Assembly: GCA_003222395.1 (NCBI GenBank)
Contig: QHWB01000053.1
Span: 62,001-126,000 of the forward strand
DNA: 64,000 nt
Source of the DNA: Acidobacteriota bacterium
GTDB taxonomy: Bacteria > Acidobacteriota > Vicinamibacteria > Vicinamibacterales > CAVVIG01
Reading direction: 5' to 3'
Under the pieces are notes generated by a model that did no database searches, was not told where the DNA came from, and saw only the letters and a program-made list of their open reading frames with translations. Of this stretch, positions 7,092-17,850 are shown one piece after another (within the stretch, counting starts at the first letter, position 1; the number at the start of each line of letters is the position of its first letter). The position numbers were made by a program, and so were the translations under genes.

Positions 7092-9388
7092 GACCGCGCG
7101 CGAAGCGCGGCGACGATCCGCTCCGGCGTGAACGGCACCTCGCGGATGCGCGCGCCGGTCGCGTCGAACACGGCGTTGCCGACGGCGGCGGCGACGATCG
7201 TGATCGCCGTTTCGCCGGCGCCCGATGCTTCGACGCCGTTGCGGTTGATTAGCACGCTTTCGACCTCGGGCACATCGAATCCGAGCGGCAGGCTGTGGTA
7301 CGTGCGCCAGTCAATCGACGTGACCTTCCGCTCGTCCCACGTCACTTCTTCTCCGAGCGCGCGGCTCAGCCCCTGCAGCGCGCCTCCCTCGATCTGATTC
7401 TTCATGCCGTCGGGATTCGTGATCGGTCCGCAGTCCTGCGCTACGACGAGCTTCCTGACGCGGATCCGTCCGCTCGACTGGTCGACGTCGACGTCGGCGA
7501 CCATCGCGACGTAGCCGTTGTCGCCTTCGTACGCAACGCAGGCGATGCCGCGACCGCTGCCGGTGCGCTGCGGCGACTGGCGCGGCTGCCACTTGGCTGC
7601 CTTCGCGGCCGCCTGGACGACCTCGCGCAGCCGCGGATCGCTGAGATGACGCACGCGGTACTCGACCGGATCGGCCTTCACGTGCGCGGCGATCTCGTCG
7701 AGGAAGCATTCGTGCGCGAACGTGTTCTGTAGACGGGCCGGCGACCGCAGCGGTCCGGTGAAGAACGGCGATGCGATCGTGTGGGTCACGACGCGCTCGC
7801 TCTTGATCGTGCCCGCGCCATTGCACGATCCGTCGATGCAGCCGGCGAGATACGACGGAACGGCGTTGCTGCCGTTCCTGAGCGGACCGCGCGGCGCGCC
7901 GGCCGCGCGCGGCGCCGGCGCCGCCGGCTCGAAGCCGACGAGCATCCCGGTAACGACGTTGCCGGGTTGATCGTACCCGGGACGTCCGCCGAGCGAAGGC
8001 GACCACGACTCGCAGTCCCACGCGGCGATCGTCCCGCTGCGATCGACGGCGGCGCGCTGATCGATCACGTACGCGAAGCCGTAGTTTTCCCATGCCATCT
8101 CGTCCTGGCGCGAGAGCTGGATGCGCACCGGCTTTCCGACCGCGTGCGACAGCAGCGCCGCGTCGTACGACACGGTGTCCGCCCCGTTGATGCCATAGCA
8201 GCCCGATCCGCGCACGTAGATGACGCGGACGTTGTCCGGCGGGATGCCGAGCACCGCCGCGACGCCGCTTCGCGTCGGATACGCCGACTGCGTCGGCGAC
8301 CACACGGTCGCTTTGTTCCCTTGCACATCAGCCACCGCGCACGACGTCCCCATCGATCCATGCATCTGATACGGATGCAGATACGTCGCCTTCAACACCG
8401 ACGAGGCGGCGGTCATCTTCTGATCCACGTCCTTCGAGTCGACAACAGCCGCGTCGCGCGCCGGCTGTTTGCGCAGGTGGTCGTAGAAATCGTGCTGCGC
8501 CGGCAGACCTGGGCCCGCGGTCCATACGACTTTCAGCTTGGCCGCCGCCTGGATCGCCTGCCACTGCTTCTCGCACACCACGCCGACGAAGTTCTTGCGG
8601 ACGACCACTTTCACCAGTCCAGGCATGCCGCGGACCGAAGCCTCGTCGACGCTCGCGACCGCTGCGCCGACAGACGCCGGGCGGACGACGCGGCCGTGCA
8701 GCATTCCTGGAACGCGGACGTTGTGGACGAACTCGAACGTGCCTGTCGCCATCTCCGTCATGTCGACGCGCGGCACCGGCGTCCCCATCACCTTCCAGTC
8801 GGCGACCGCCTTGCGCGGGGCGTGCGCGTTCACGGTGACGTCGAACCGTTTGCCGCCAACGAGCTCGCCGTAGCTGACGCGTTTGCCGGTATCGCCTTTG
8901 ACGCCGACAACACCGTCGCTCGCCGAAAGCCGATCGACCGGGACGCCGAGCCGTTGGGACGCGAGGCGCAGCAGCGCTTCACGAGCTGTCGCGGCGGCCT
9001 GCGCCAGGTTTCGCTCGTTGAAGTTGGTCGGCGTCGACTGGCTCCCGGACGTGGTTCCCTGGTCGGGACAGATCGACGTGTCGCACTGAATGAGCTTCAC
9101 CCGCGAGACCGGCACCGACAACTCCTCGGCGACGAGCTGAATCTGCGCCGTGTACATGCCCTGGCCGAACTCGCACTTGCCGGTATACGCGGTGACGCCG
9201 CCGTCGGCGCCGACGGCGAGCCACGAATCGAGCTGCGTCGGATCGACGTGCGACCCGCGCGTGTCGAACGGGCCTTGCACGACGTCGGCGGCGTCGAGGA
9301 TCGATGCGGCGCTGAAGCTCACGACGAGCGCGCCCGACATCTGCAGGAACGCACGGCGGTCGACGGCGGTGGGTATTTTCGTCGTCAT
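7088..9388 (-). CDS. iorB: Molybdopterin-binding large subunit, isoquinoline 1-oxidoreductase type
   Basis: 766 residues. Large subunit of a periplasmic hydroxylase of the xanthine oxidase family (IorB/aldehyde dehydrogenase type), binding the Mo cofactor and acting on aldehydes or N-heterocycles. A Tat-type leader (DRRAFLQMSGALVVSFSAA) shows export. Cofactor and active-site signatures include GKCEFGQGMYTAQIQLVAEE, DQGTTSGSQST, GSMGTSCAVADV, VRGSGCYGINGADTVSYDAA and the closing GAGETAI, where the Glu is the catalytic base of the family. ATG 9388 overlaps the iorA stop (ATGA). A second, deleted copy of such an operon lies at 1099-1370. The substrate cannot be read from sequence. Confidence 0.88.
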   Translation of the reverse strand: MTTKIPTAVDRRAFLQMSGALVVSFSAASILDAADVVQGPFDTRGSHVDPTQLDSWLAVGADGGVTAYTGKCEFGQGMYTAQIQLVAEELSVPVSRVKLIQCDTSICPDQGTTSGSQSTPTNFNERNLAQAAATAREALLRLASQRLGVPVDRLSASDGVVGVKGDTGKRVSYGELVGGKRFDVTVNAHAPRKAVADWKVMGTPVPRVDMTEMATGTFEFVHNVRVPGMLHGRVVRPASVGAAVASVDEASVRGMPGLVKVVVRKNFVGVVCEKQWQAIQAAAKLKVVWTAGPGLPAQHDFYDHLRKQPARDAAVVDSKDVDQKMTAASSVLKATYLHPYQMHGSMGTSCAVADVQGNKATVWSPTQSAYPTRSGVAAVLGIPPDNVRVIYVRGSGCYGINGADTVSYDAALLSHAVGKPVRIQLSRQDEMAWENYGFAYVIDQRAAVDRSGTIAAWDCESWSPSLGGRPGYDQPGNVVTGMLVGFEPAAPAPRAAGAPRGPLRNGSNAVPSYLAGCIDGSCNGAGTIKSERVVTHTIASPFFTGPLRSPARLQNTFAHECFLDEIAAHVKADPVEYRVRHLSDPRLREVVQAAAKAAKWQPRQSPQRTGSGRGIACVAYEGDNGYVAMVADVDVDQSSGRIRVRKLVVAQDCGPITNPDGMKNQIEGGALQGLSRALGEEVTWDERKVTSIDWRTYHSLPLGFDVPEVESVLINRNGVEASGAGETAITIVAAAVGNAVFDATGARIREVPFTPERIVAALRARS

Positions 9389-9849
9389 GCCCGCTTCTCC
9401 TGATACTTCTTGATCGCCCGCAGCATGCGGACGTGCGTGAAGCAGCGGCACAACACGCTCCCAAGCCCCTGCTGGAGCTCCGCATCGGTGGCCTTGGGCT
9501 TCTGATCGAGAAACGCCTTCGCCGTCAGGATCACGCCGTTCAGGCAGAAGCCGCACTGCGCCGCCTGTTCGTCGATGAATGCCTGCTGCAAAGGATGCGG
9601 CTTCTCCGCCGTCCCCAGCCCTTCGAGGGTCGTGATCTCCGCGCCGGCGACCGTGCCGACCGGCGTCACGCACGAACGGACGGCGCGGCCGCGGACGATG
9701 ACCGTGCACGCGCCGCACTGGCCGAGACCGCAGCCGAGCTTCGGCCCGCGGAGCCCGAGATCATCACTGAGCACGTACAGCAGTGGCGTCGTCGGATCGA
9801 CGTCGAGGCGATGCGAACTTCCATTCACGTTCAATGCAATTTCACTCAT
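9385..9849 (-). CDS. iorA: [2Fe-2S] small subunit, isoquinoline 1-oxidoreductase type
   Basis: 154 residues; passes electrons from the molybdenum centre of the next gene product. The N-terminal plant-type [2Fe-2S] domain has CGLGQCGACTV and the fourth ligand in AVRSC; the C-terminal all-helical [2Fe-2S] domain has QCGFCLNGVI and LCRCFTHVRML (CxxC plus CxC). There is no signal peptide, so it is presumably carried out with the Tat-exported large subunit. A GGGAG site precedes ATG 9849. It is the first gene of iorA-iorB-glycosyltransferase and is divergent from the BACON lipoprotein, with only 45 bp between the two starts; that spacer must hold both promoters. Confidence 0.9.
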   Translation of the reverse strand: MSEIALNVNGSSHRLDVDPTTPLLYVLSDDLGLRGPKLGCGLGQCGACTVIVRGRAVRSCVTPVGTVAGAEITTLEGLGTAEKPHPLQQAFIDEQAAQCGFCLNGVILTAKAFLDQKPKATDAELQQGLGSVLCRCFTHVRMLRAIKKYQEKRA

Positions 9850-9894
9850 TTGGCATCTCCCGCCCGTGAACGGACTCAGTATATATTTGCGCGC

Positions 9895-11235
9895 ATGCAG
9901 ATTGCGGATCGCCGACTCGTGGCGGCGGCTGCCGTGCTTGCGCTGGCGGCCGCGTGCACCAAGAACAACAACGCCAACACGCCGACGACGCCGTCGTGCA
10001 CGGTGACAGCCGGCACGATCAGCGCATCGTCGTTCGCCGCCGCGGGCGGCACCGGCTCGGTGCCCGTGACGGCAGGCACCGGCTGCACGTGGACCGCGAC
10101 CAGCAGCGCGACGTTCGTGACGATCACGAGCGGCGGGTCGGGCAGCGGCAACGGCACCGTGAGCTTCACGGTCGCGGCGAACACCGGCGCGTCGCGAACC
10201 GCCACGCTCACCATCAGCGGCACTTCGTTCACCGTTTCGCAGAGCGCCGCAGGACCGACGTCGGCAGGCAGCCTGACCGCGCCGACGGCGAACGCACCGA
10301 TCGGTGGACAAACCGTGACCGACACGCGGCCGACGCTCGTCGTCAACAACGCGACCGCGAGCGGCACCGTCGGCACCGTCACCTATCGCTTCGAAATTTC
10401 TGACCTGCCGACCTTCCCCAACGATCCCGTGCGCACGTTCACCGTCGATGGCATCGCCGAAGGTGGCGGCACGACGAGCTGGCAGGTGAATCGGGACCTC
10501 GGTCCGGACGTGTTGTGGTACTGGCATGCGCGCGCGACCGATGGGACGACGACGGGCGCTTACTCGTCGACCGAGACGTTTCGCACCGTGGGACCGTGCA
10601 GCATCACCGTGTCGCCGACGAGTTTTTCGGTCGCCGGCGCCGGCGCGACGATCGTCGTCACGGTTGGCGCAGGAAGCACGTGCAACTGGACGGCGACGAG
10701 CAACGCGTCGTTCATCACGATCACGTCCGCGGCGTCCGGCACCGGCAGCGGAACGCTCTCGGCGTCGGTCGCGGCGAACACCGGCGCAGCGCGAACAGGT
10801 ACGGTGACGATTGGCGGACAGACGGTCACCGTTAATCAGTCGGCCGGAGGCGGAGCCACGATTTCGGTTTCGTTCCGCATGCGCGATCCGGCGGTGAGCG
10901 GCGCGAGTCCGGCCACCGAGTGCCGAATCACGAGCAGCACCGGCAGCACGTGCGTTCTGGAATCGACGTCATTCCCGCTCGGCACGAACGGGCTCGTGAA
11001 GTTCGACTGGGCGGTACAGTTCACCGACGGCGACGTCAGGACGTTCAGCCAGAGCGGCGGCAACAGCGCGTTCTCGTTCACGTGGACCTGCGGCGGCCCG
11101 CAGAGCACGACCGAGGGCGCGTCGCAGCCATTGTCGGTCACGCTGACGGTCACCGATTCGAACGGGGCGACGGCATCGGCGTCCGCGGGCAGCGGCAATC
11201 AACCGCCGTTGTTCGTGCGCCTGTTCAAATGCTGA
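9895..11235 (+). CDS. Lipoprotein with two BACON domains
   Basis: 446 residues from ATG 9895. A signal peptide ends in the lipobox LALAAAC, so it is probably a lipoprotein on the cell surface or periplasmic face. Two BACON-type beta-sandwich domains are clear, about residues 35-120 and 235-320. Each starts with Cys-x-(V/I)-T-V, has the hallmark GTGCTWTATSSATFVTIT or GSTCNWTATSNASFITIT, and closes in TVNQSA or TVSQSA. Between them is a fibronectin-like segment (PTLVVNNATASGTVGTVTYR), and the C-terminal 110 residues form another beta-rich domain with a Cys pair and a terminal Cys. BACON domains are linked to carbohydrate or mucin binding. Ligand unknown. Confidence 0.85.
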   Translation: MQIADRRLVAAAAVLALAAACTKNNNANTPTTPSCTVTAGTISASSFAAAGGTGSVPVTAGTGCTWTATSSATFVTITSGGSGSGNGTVSFTVAANTGASRTATLTISGTSFTVSQSAAGPTSAGSLTAPTANAPIGGQTVTDTRPTLVVNNATASGTVGTVTYRFEISDLPTFPNDPVRTFTVDGIAEGGGTTSWQVNRDLGPDVLWYWHARATDGTTTGAYSSTETFRTVGPCSITVSPTSFSVAGAGATIVVTVGAGSTCNWTATSNASFITITSAASGTGSGTLSASVAANTGAARTGTVTIGGQTVTVNQSAGGGATISVSFRMRDPAVSGASPATECRITSSTGSTCVLESTSFPLGTNGLVKFDWAVQFTDGDVRTFSQSGGNSAFSFTWTCGGPQSTTEGASQPLSVTLTVTDSNGATASASAGSGNQPPLFVRLFKC

Positions 11236-11351
11236 CGTTTACAATCCTGGTCGGCCAATCCGACTCTTGAAATCGACCGGCGTCGCGCCCGCGGCGCCGG
11301 TGCCGAATCTCTCCTGAATCCGCAGACACGCATGGCACACCTCTTGACCTT

Positions 11352-12659
11352 GTGGTATGCGTGGGTTGGGTCGTTGTCTTCATCGTTATCGCAGCTCTCG
11401 CATTCAAGGCGTCGACGCCTGAAGAACGGCTGCGGCTGATTCGGGCGCTGCGCGGCCTTCTGCTGAACGCGCGGGCGGTCGCGGCGCGCAACCTCGAGGA
11501 GTGCCGGCCGTTTCACGACGCGCTGCGCGCGCGCGTGCGCTGGCCGATCGCGACGCTTGCGATCGTCGCGCTCAACGTGGCCGTGTTTCTCGCGATGGTC
11601 TTCGGCCGCGGCGCAATTTCCGACCCGGAGACGCTCGTCTCGTGGGGCGCGACATTTGGTCCGCGCACGACGAACGGCGAGTGGTGGCGCCTGCTGACGT
11701 CGATGTTCGTGCAGCCGGGATTGCTCGCGCTGCTCGTGAACGTCGCCGGCGTGACGCAGCTCGGTCTCGTGCTCGAGCGCGTCGTGGGCCGTCTCGCGCT
11801 GGTGTCGATGTATTTGACCGCGGGCATCTTTGCGTGTCTCGTCACCATCGTCGCGAATCCGGTGACAGTCAGCGCCGGCGCATCGGGCGCGATCTTCGGC
11901 CTTTACGGTCTGCTGATCGCCTGCTGCATCTGGGATCTCTTCCGGCCATCGCCGGTGCCGATCCCGCTCGTCGCGGTCAAGCGGATTCTTCCCGCCGCTG
12001 TGATCTTCGTTCTGTACAACGCGAACAACGACAACGTCGGCACCGCCGCCGAGTTCATCGCGTTCGTCATCGGCTTCGGATCGGGCCTCGTGCTGACCAG
12101 CGGCGCCGGCGACCGCCAGCCTGCGCCGCGGCTGCTCGGCGCGATGTCGGGCGGCGCGCTCGTCATCGCGATGGTCGCCGCCGTGCCGCTGCGCGGCATC
12201 GCCGACGTGCGTCCTGAAATCGCGCGCGTGATCGCGATCGAGGATCAGACGGCGCCCGTGTACCGCAGCGCCGAAACGCGCTACAGGAAGAACCAGATCA
12301 GCGCGTCAATGCTGGCCGACTTGATCGAGCTGAAGATCATGCCCGAGCTGCACCAGGCGGGCGCGCGGCTCGCCGCGATCACCGGCATCCCCAAAGATCA
12401 TCAGGTCCTGATGGTCGACGCGCAGGAATACGTCAGGCTGCGCTATGAGAGCTGGCGCCTGCGGGCCGAAGGACTGCGGCGAACGGCGGCGCCGGTTCTG
12501 CGGCGATCGGATGGCGCGGGGCTCGCGGCCGAAGCCAACTGGCGAGACCGCGTCCAGTCGCAGTACCGAACGAATCAGATCATGCTGGGGCGTGCCGAAG
12601 GAACCGAACGCGCCTCTCTCGAAGTGCTCGACCGGATCAGACCGCTCAACCACAATTAG
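11352..12659 (+). CDS. Rhomboid-family membrane protein, predicted inactive
   Basis: 435 residues. An N-terminal membrane segment (4-19) precedes a six-helix rhomboid core (about 63-250) and a 185-residue cytoplasmic helical tail. The catalytic-serine motif is present as GASGAIFGLYG (Ser178). However, the helix-6 motif that should read AHxxGxxxG reads TAAEFIAFVIGFGSG, putting Glu234 where the catalytic His belongs, and the loop that normally has HxxxN shows MFVQPGLLALLVN with the His lost. Peptide hydrolysis by the usual Ser-His dyad is therefore not expected; it may bind membrane proteins as pseudo-rhomboids do. The start (GTG at 11352) is uncertain. A hairpin and nine T residues follow the stop. 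Confidence 0.8.
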   Translation: MVCVGWVVVFIVIAALAFKASTPEERLRLIRALRGLLLNARAVAARNLEECRPFHDALRARVRWPIATLAIVALNVAVFLAMVFGRGAISDPETLVSWGATFGPRTTNGEWWRLLTSMFVQPGLLALLVNVAGVTQLGLVLERVVGRLALVSMYLTAGIFACLVTIVANPVTVSAGASGAIFGLYGLLIACCIWDLFRPSPVPIPLVAVKRILPAAVIFVLYNANNDNVGTAAEFIAFVIGFGSGLVLTSGAGDRQPAPRLLGAMSGGALVIAMVAAVPLRGIADVRPEIARVIAIEDQTAPVYRSAETRYRKNQISASMLADLIELKIMPELHQAGARLAAITGIPKDHQVLMVDAQEYVRLRYESWRLRAEGLRRTAAPVLRRSDGAGLAAEANWRDRVQSQYRTNQIMLGRAEGTERASLEVLDRIRPLNHN

Positions 12660-12660
12660 T

Positions 12661-12688
12661 TCGCGGCGGGGGCCCCACGTTTTTTTTT
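12661..12688 (+). terminator. Hairpin plus T-run after the rhomboid gene
   Basis: GGGGCCCC-centred hairpin (about 12667-12678) followed by nine Ts at 12680-12688, starting two bases after the rhomboid stop. It fits a rho-independent terminator for the plus strand, though the stem is short. It is partly a duplicate of the first arm of the repeat that follows. Confidence 0.55.
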
Positions 12689-12821
12689 CGCGGCGGGGCC
12701 CCACCCCTGCCGCGCAGACGCGCTCGCACCGTAGTGCTCGCGCGTATTTAGAACGGAACGTCACCAATACGAGATTCACCCTCCACGCGCAGGGAGCAAA
12801 GTTGGCGACGTTCTGTTCTTA
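12689..12821. repeat. Inverted-repeat element, copy A (one arm degraded)
   Basis: Left arm 12689-12749 has two GC-rich hairpins (CGCGGCGGGG...CCTGCCGCG and CGCGCTCGCAC-CGTA-GTGCTCGCGCG). Then come AGAACGGAACGTC (12750-12762), a 44-nt spacer, and the inverted GACGTTCTGTTCT (12807-12819). The spacer, read on the other strand, aligns with that of copy B (both GCC.AC....TCCCTGCG....GGT). The right arm is missing; the stop codon of the ACT-domain gene overlaps this end. Confidence 0.75.
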
Positions 12822-13472
12822 GTATCGCCGCTTCTCCTGGCGCACGATGTCGAACTTCGCGGTGTCGGCGACGGCCATTACCGCCATCACGCCCGCCTGG
12901 ACCGGATCGGACACGACGAGATCGGCGGCGTCGGGCACGCTGCCGGCCATGTTGAGGGAGATGACGCGCAGCCCTTTCGCGCGCACTTCCTCGACGGCGT
13001 TCGTGATGTCGCCGCCCATCAGCGAACCGGCGAGCACGAGGAGGCGCACGCGCGGCAGCAGAACGACGGCGCGGACGGCGGCGGCGAGGTTTTGCTCCCC
13101 GACGAGCGGAATCGTATCAACCGAGATTCGTTCGCCGCGGATGTTGTGGCGGTCGGCCTCGCTGATCGCGCCCATCGCGACCTGACCGACCTGCGCGCCG
13201 CCGCCCATGATGATGATCCGCTTGCCGTAGATCTTCGCGAACGACGGCGTCGGCTCGACGCTCTTGATTCCGGCGACCGCCCGCATGTCGGCGACGACCG
13301 TCTCGATCGCGCGCTCGGTCGCGAACTCCAGATACACCTGCGGATCGCGATCCAGCGGACGGACGATGTCGACGTACGTGATGTTCGCATCGTGCGCCGC
13401 GAGGACCTTTGTCAAGCCATGCAGGATTCCCGGCTGGTCCGCCACCGTCGCCAGCACCGCGTGATCGGGCAT
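12819..13472 (-). CDS. ACT-domain protein with DUF5612-like C-terminal domain
   Basis: 217 residues. The N-terminal ACT domain (about 1-75) reads VLATVADQPGILHGLTKVLA with HDANITYVDI, the regulatory fold that binds amino acids or other small ligands. From about 80, KIYGKRIIIMGGGAQVGQVA starts a Rossmann-like domain with a glycine-rich turn, then AISEADRHNIRGERISVDTIPLVGE and VLAGSLMGGDITNAVEE. This order matches ACT-DUF5612 proteins known mainly from archaea and some bacteria; their function is not established. The gene stands alone, with repeat elements immediately downstream (12807-12821) and just upstream (from 13490), so its promoter lies within or beside copy B. Confidence 0.75.
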   Translation of the reverse strand: MPDHAVLATVADQPGILHGLTKVLAAHDANITYVDIVRPLDRDPQVYLEFATERAIETVVADMRAVAGIKSVEPTPSFAKIYGKRIIIMGGGAQVGQVAMGAISEADRHNIRGERISVDTIPLVGEQNLAAAVRAVVLLPRVRLLVLAGSLMGGDITNAVEEVRAKGLRVISLNMAGSVPDAADLVVSDPVQAGVMAVMAVADTAKFDIVRQEKRRY

Positions 13473-13489
13473 ACGCGCATGTAATCACA

Positions 13490-13699
13490 TTTTCTTAACG
13501 CGTGGGGCCCACCCCCACGCGCTGACGCCCTCGCGCCGTAGCGCGAGGGCGTATCCAGAACAGAACGTCGCCGACAACTGTCCCTGCGGGGGACCGGACC
13601 AAGTACGGATCGGTGACGTTCTGTTCTTGATACGCGCGAGCGGTTTACGCCGCGAGCGCGTCTGCGCGGCGGGGGTGGGTCCCCGCCGCGTTAAGAAAA
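13490..13699. repeat. MITE-like element, copy B, complete, with 13-bp terminal inverted repeats
   Basis: 210 bp bounded by a perfect inverted pair, TTTTCTTAACGCG (13490-13502) and CGCGTTAAGAAAA (13687-13699). Inside are a left arm with hairpins CGCGTGGGG/CCCCACGCG and GCCCTCGCGC-CGTA-GCGCGAGGGC, then AGAACAGAACGTC (13557-13569), a 45-nt spacer, the inverted GACGTTCTGTTCT (13615-13627), and a right arm with related hairpins. No protein is encoded, so movement would need enzymes supplied elsewhere. Confidence 0.8.
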
Positions 13700-13716
13700 C
13701 GTCGGTCCCCACACGT

Positions 13717-15075
13717 TCATCGAACAATCCGGCCGCAGTCGGGCATCGCTTTGCCGTAGAACGGATTCTGAACGGTGTCGCCCCGCTGCAGCCAATACTT
13801 CTGCGCCATCGGACAGAATGCGATGGTGACGCCGTCGCCGTAGCTCGAGCCAGACGTCTTGACGTAGTCGATGATCGCGTCGCTCAGCGTGCCGAACGCC
13901 GCACGCGCTGCCGGCAGATCGGTCGCGCGCACCAGAGCGCCGGCGGACATTCGAATCGGCTCGCCTGCCGATCCGAGATGACCCGCTTCGGTTGCGATCG
14001 CGCGCGCGTCGTCATGGATTCGTTCGGTCGCGTCCGCGTGCAGCGCCTGTTGAATCCGAAGGTACGCCTCGACGATCGCCGTCGGGTCCGCGGCCGTTTT
14101 GCTCGACGCGGTCGTCGCGGCACGCGGTTGCGGCGATGCCTCCTGGCCGGCGCGGCTCAGATAGTCGATGACTGCCGAGACATCGTCATCGTTCAATTTG
14201 AGGTTCGGCATCCGCGCCTCACGATACTCGGCGCGCAGCGCCACCGCGATCGGATCGCCGTCGGCGTTCATCTTGTCTGGCGCTGCAATGAAACGACGGA
14301 GCCAGTCGCGATCGCGGCGGCTGGTGACGCCCGCGAGATCCGGACCGATGCGAGCTTGCCCGCTTCCAATCGCATGGCAGGCGGAACAGTGATAGACGAA
14401 CGTGTATTGACCCGTGTCGAACGTCCGCGCCGGCGCCTCCGCGTACGATTTCAGCGCGTCGCCCGGGGGAGTCTGCCAGCTGTTCATCCACTGGCCAATC
14501 GTCCTCGCGATGAACTTCGGGTTGTCGACGGCCGAGTTCCGCATCCATTGGCCCGTCGCCTGGTTCCCGACCAGCAAGTACGGGACATGCCCGTCTGGGT
14601 TCCTCGGATCAGGTCCCGTGTACAGCCCGAGCTTTCGGCCGATCAGCTCGATGTCGCCCTTCGCACCGGTTAGAAATAACCAGCCAGGCCCCGCGTGATA
14701 CTTTTCGGCGTACTCCGCGAGGACGGCCGGCGTATCGTGATCGGGATCGATCGTGATCGAGTAAAAGAAGACGTCGCGACCCATGCGATCGCCGAGCAGT
14801 CGCTGCACTTGCGCCAGCCGCGCGGTCTCGAGCGGGCAGGCGTATTTGCAGGTCGTGTAGATCAGATCGATCGCGACGATCTTTCCTTTCACGAGGTCGT
14901 CGTAGAAGCGCACCGTCTTGCCCTGGTGCGTCGTCAACGTGACGTTCGGGAAGAAATCGGCGCCCCAGCGGGTGTCGCCGGCTGCGGCCGCAGCCGACGT
15001 GTACGGTGCATTCACTAATGAATTCAGCCACAAGGCCGCGGCCGCCGCGATCGTGGCTGCGATTTTCCATCGCAT
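13717..15075 (-). CDS. SCO1/SenC - cytochrome c - DUF3347 fusion protein (copy 1)
   Basis: 452 residues, exported by a signal peptide (residues 1-33). Three parts in order: a SCO1/SenC thioredoxin-like domain (about 40-215) with copper ligands in TTCKYACPLE and the distal His in DGHVPYLLVGN; a class I cytochrome c domain (about 235-325) with haem motif CSACH and probable axial Met in RMPNLKL; and a C-terminal DUF3347 domain (about 350-450) ending in CPMAQKYWLQRGDTVQNPF and YGKAMPDCG, a proposed metal-binding fold. SCO proteins deliver copper; the attached haem suggests electron transfer coupled to copper loading. GGGAGGA precedes ATG 15075. It lies 29 nt after the multicopper oxidase, a likely client. 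Confidence 0.85.
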   Translation of the reverse strand: MRWKIAATIAAAAALWLNSLVNAPYTSAAAAAGDTRWGADFFPNVTLTTHQGKTVRFYDDLVKGKIVAIDLIYTTCKYACPLETARLAQVQRLLGDRMGRDVFFYSITIDPDHDTPAVLAEYAEKYHAGPGWLFLTGAKGDIELIGRKLGLYTGPDPRNPDGHVPYLLVGNQATGQWMRNSAVDNPKFIARTIGQWMNSWQTPPGDALKSYAEAPARTFDTGQYTFVYHCSACHAIGSGQARIGPDLAGVTSRRDRDWLRRFIAAPDKMNADGDPIAVALRAEYREARMPNLKLNDDDVSAVIDYLSRAGQEASPQPRAATTASSKTAADPTAIVEAYLRIQQALHADATERIHDDARAIATEAGHLGSAGEPIRMSAGALVRATDLPAARAAFGTLSDAIIDYVKTSGSSYGDGVTIAFCPMAQKYWLQRGDTVQNPFYGKAMPDCGRIVR

Positions 15076-15104
15076 TGTCCGTCCTCCCGATCCGAGCCCG
15101 GCGC

Positions 15105-17333
<2,229 letters not shown>

Positions 17334-17850
17334 TACTCCCTGCTCCTTTCATTTCATGAAGGCGAGCCACACCGTCAGGCGATGGCACTGGCTCGATTGG
17401 GGCGGAAGGAAAATCAACACGTCCCTGCCACTAACGCGTGAGAAAACATCACGAGCTTCGACAGACGAAGCTCATGTCGACGAGGCGCACGCCGCGCAGC
17501 AGCGAGCGCGTTGCCGGACGACCGCGCGGGCGCGCGACGATCATCAACGGACCGATGCTGACCGGTCGTGGAAGCTATTTAGCGAACGCAGGCGAGAACC
17601 ATCTGCGCCAACGATCGATCACGACATCCTCTTTGTCGTGATCACGACATCCTCTTTGTCGTGATGTACGTTGATTAACACGCGGCGGCATCAGCGAGCA
17701 AGGCAGCGGTCAAGAAACGCCGTGCATCGCGCGAGCGTAGCGAAAGCCGACGCGCATCCATGGCTCCGCCATCGGCGATGGCACACTGAAATGTATGCGC
17801 TTGTATTTTTCTATGACTGAGCTGATGCGATCGTAAACGAGTTCAACAAT
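17334..17850. other. 517-bp intergenic region upstream of the multicopper oxidase
   Basis: No convincing gene. It holds the promoter side of the multicopper oxidase operon, a small hairpin (GAGCTTCG/CGAAGCTC, 17453-17473), a doubled palindrome at 17618-17665, and the spacer after the second SCO-cytochrome gene. Base composition is more AT-rich near 17780-17850. A lysine/arginine-rich stretch on the plus strand (about 17690-17790) has no start codon. Confidence 0.6.
17618..17665. promoter_or_regulatory. Tandem palindrome, possible operator
   Basis: The 23-bp unit starting ATCACGACATCC is repeated exactly twice (17618-17640 and 17641-17663). Each unit, with the next two bases, is palindromic: ATCACGACA, seven-base loop, TGTCGTGAT. 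It lies 285-330 bp upstream of the multicopper oxidase start. Two phased dyads look like paired sites for a dimeric regulator, or two stacked hairpins; the function is inferred. Confidence 0.5.

Noticed and set aside
17618-17665. CRISPR-like array from two identical repeats
   Set aside because: Only two directly abutting copies with no spacers and no cas genes in the window.
17690-17790. Plus-strand Lys/Arg/Ala-rich stretch KAAVKKRRASRERSESRRAS, reminiscent of histone H1-like tails
   Set aside because: No start codon or ribosome site in frame, preceded by a stop, and composition alone is weak evidence.
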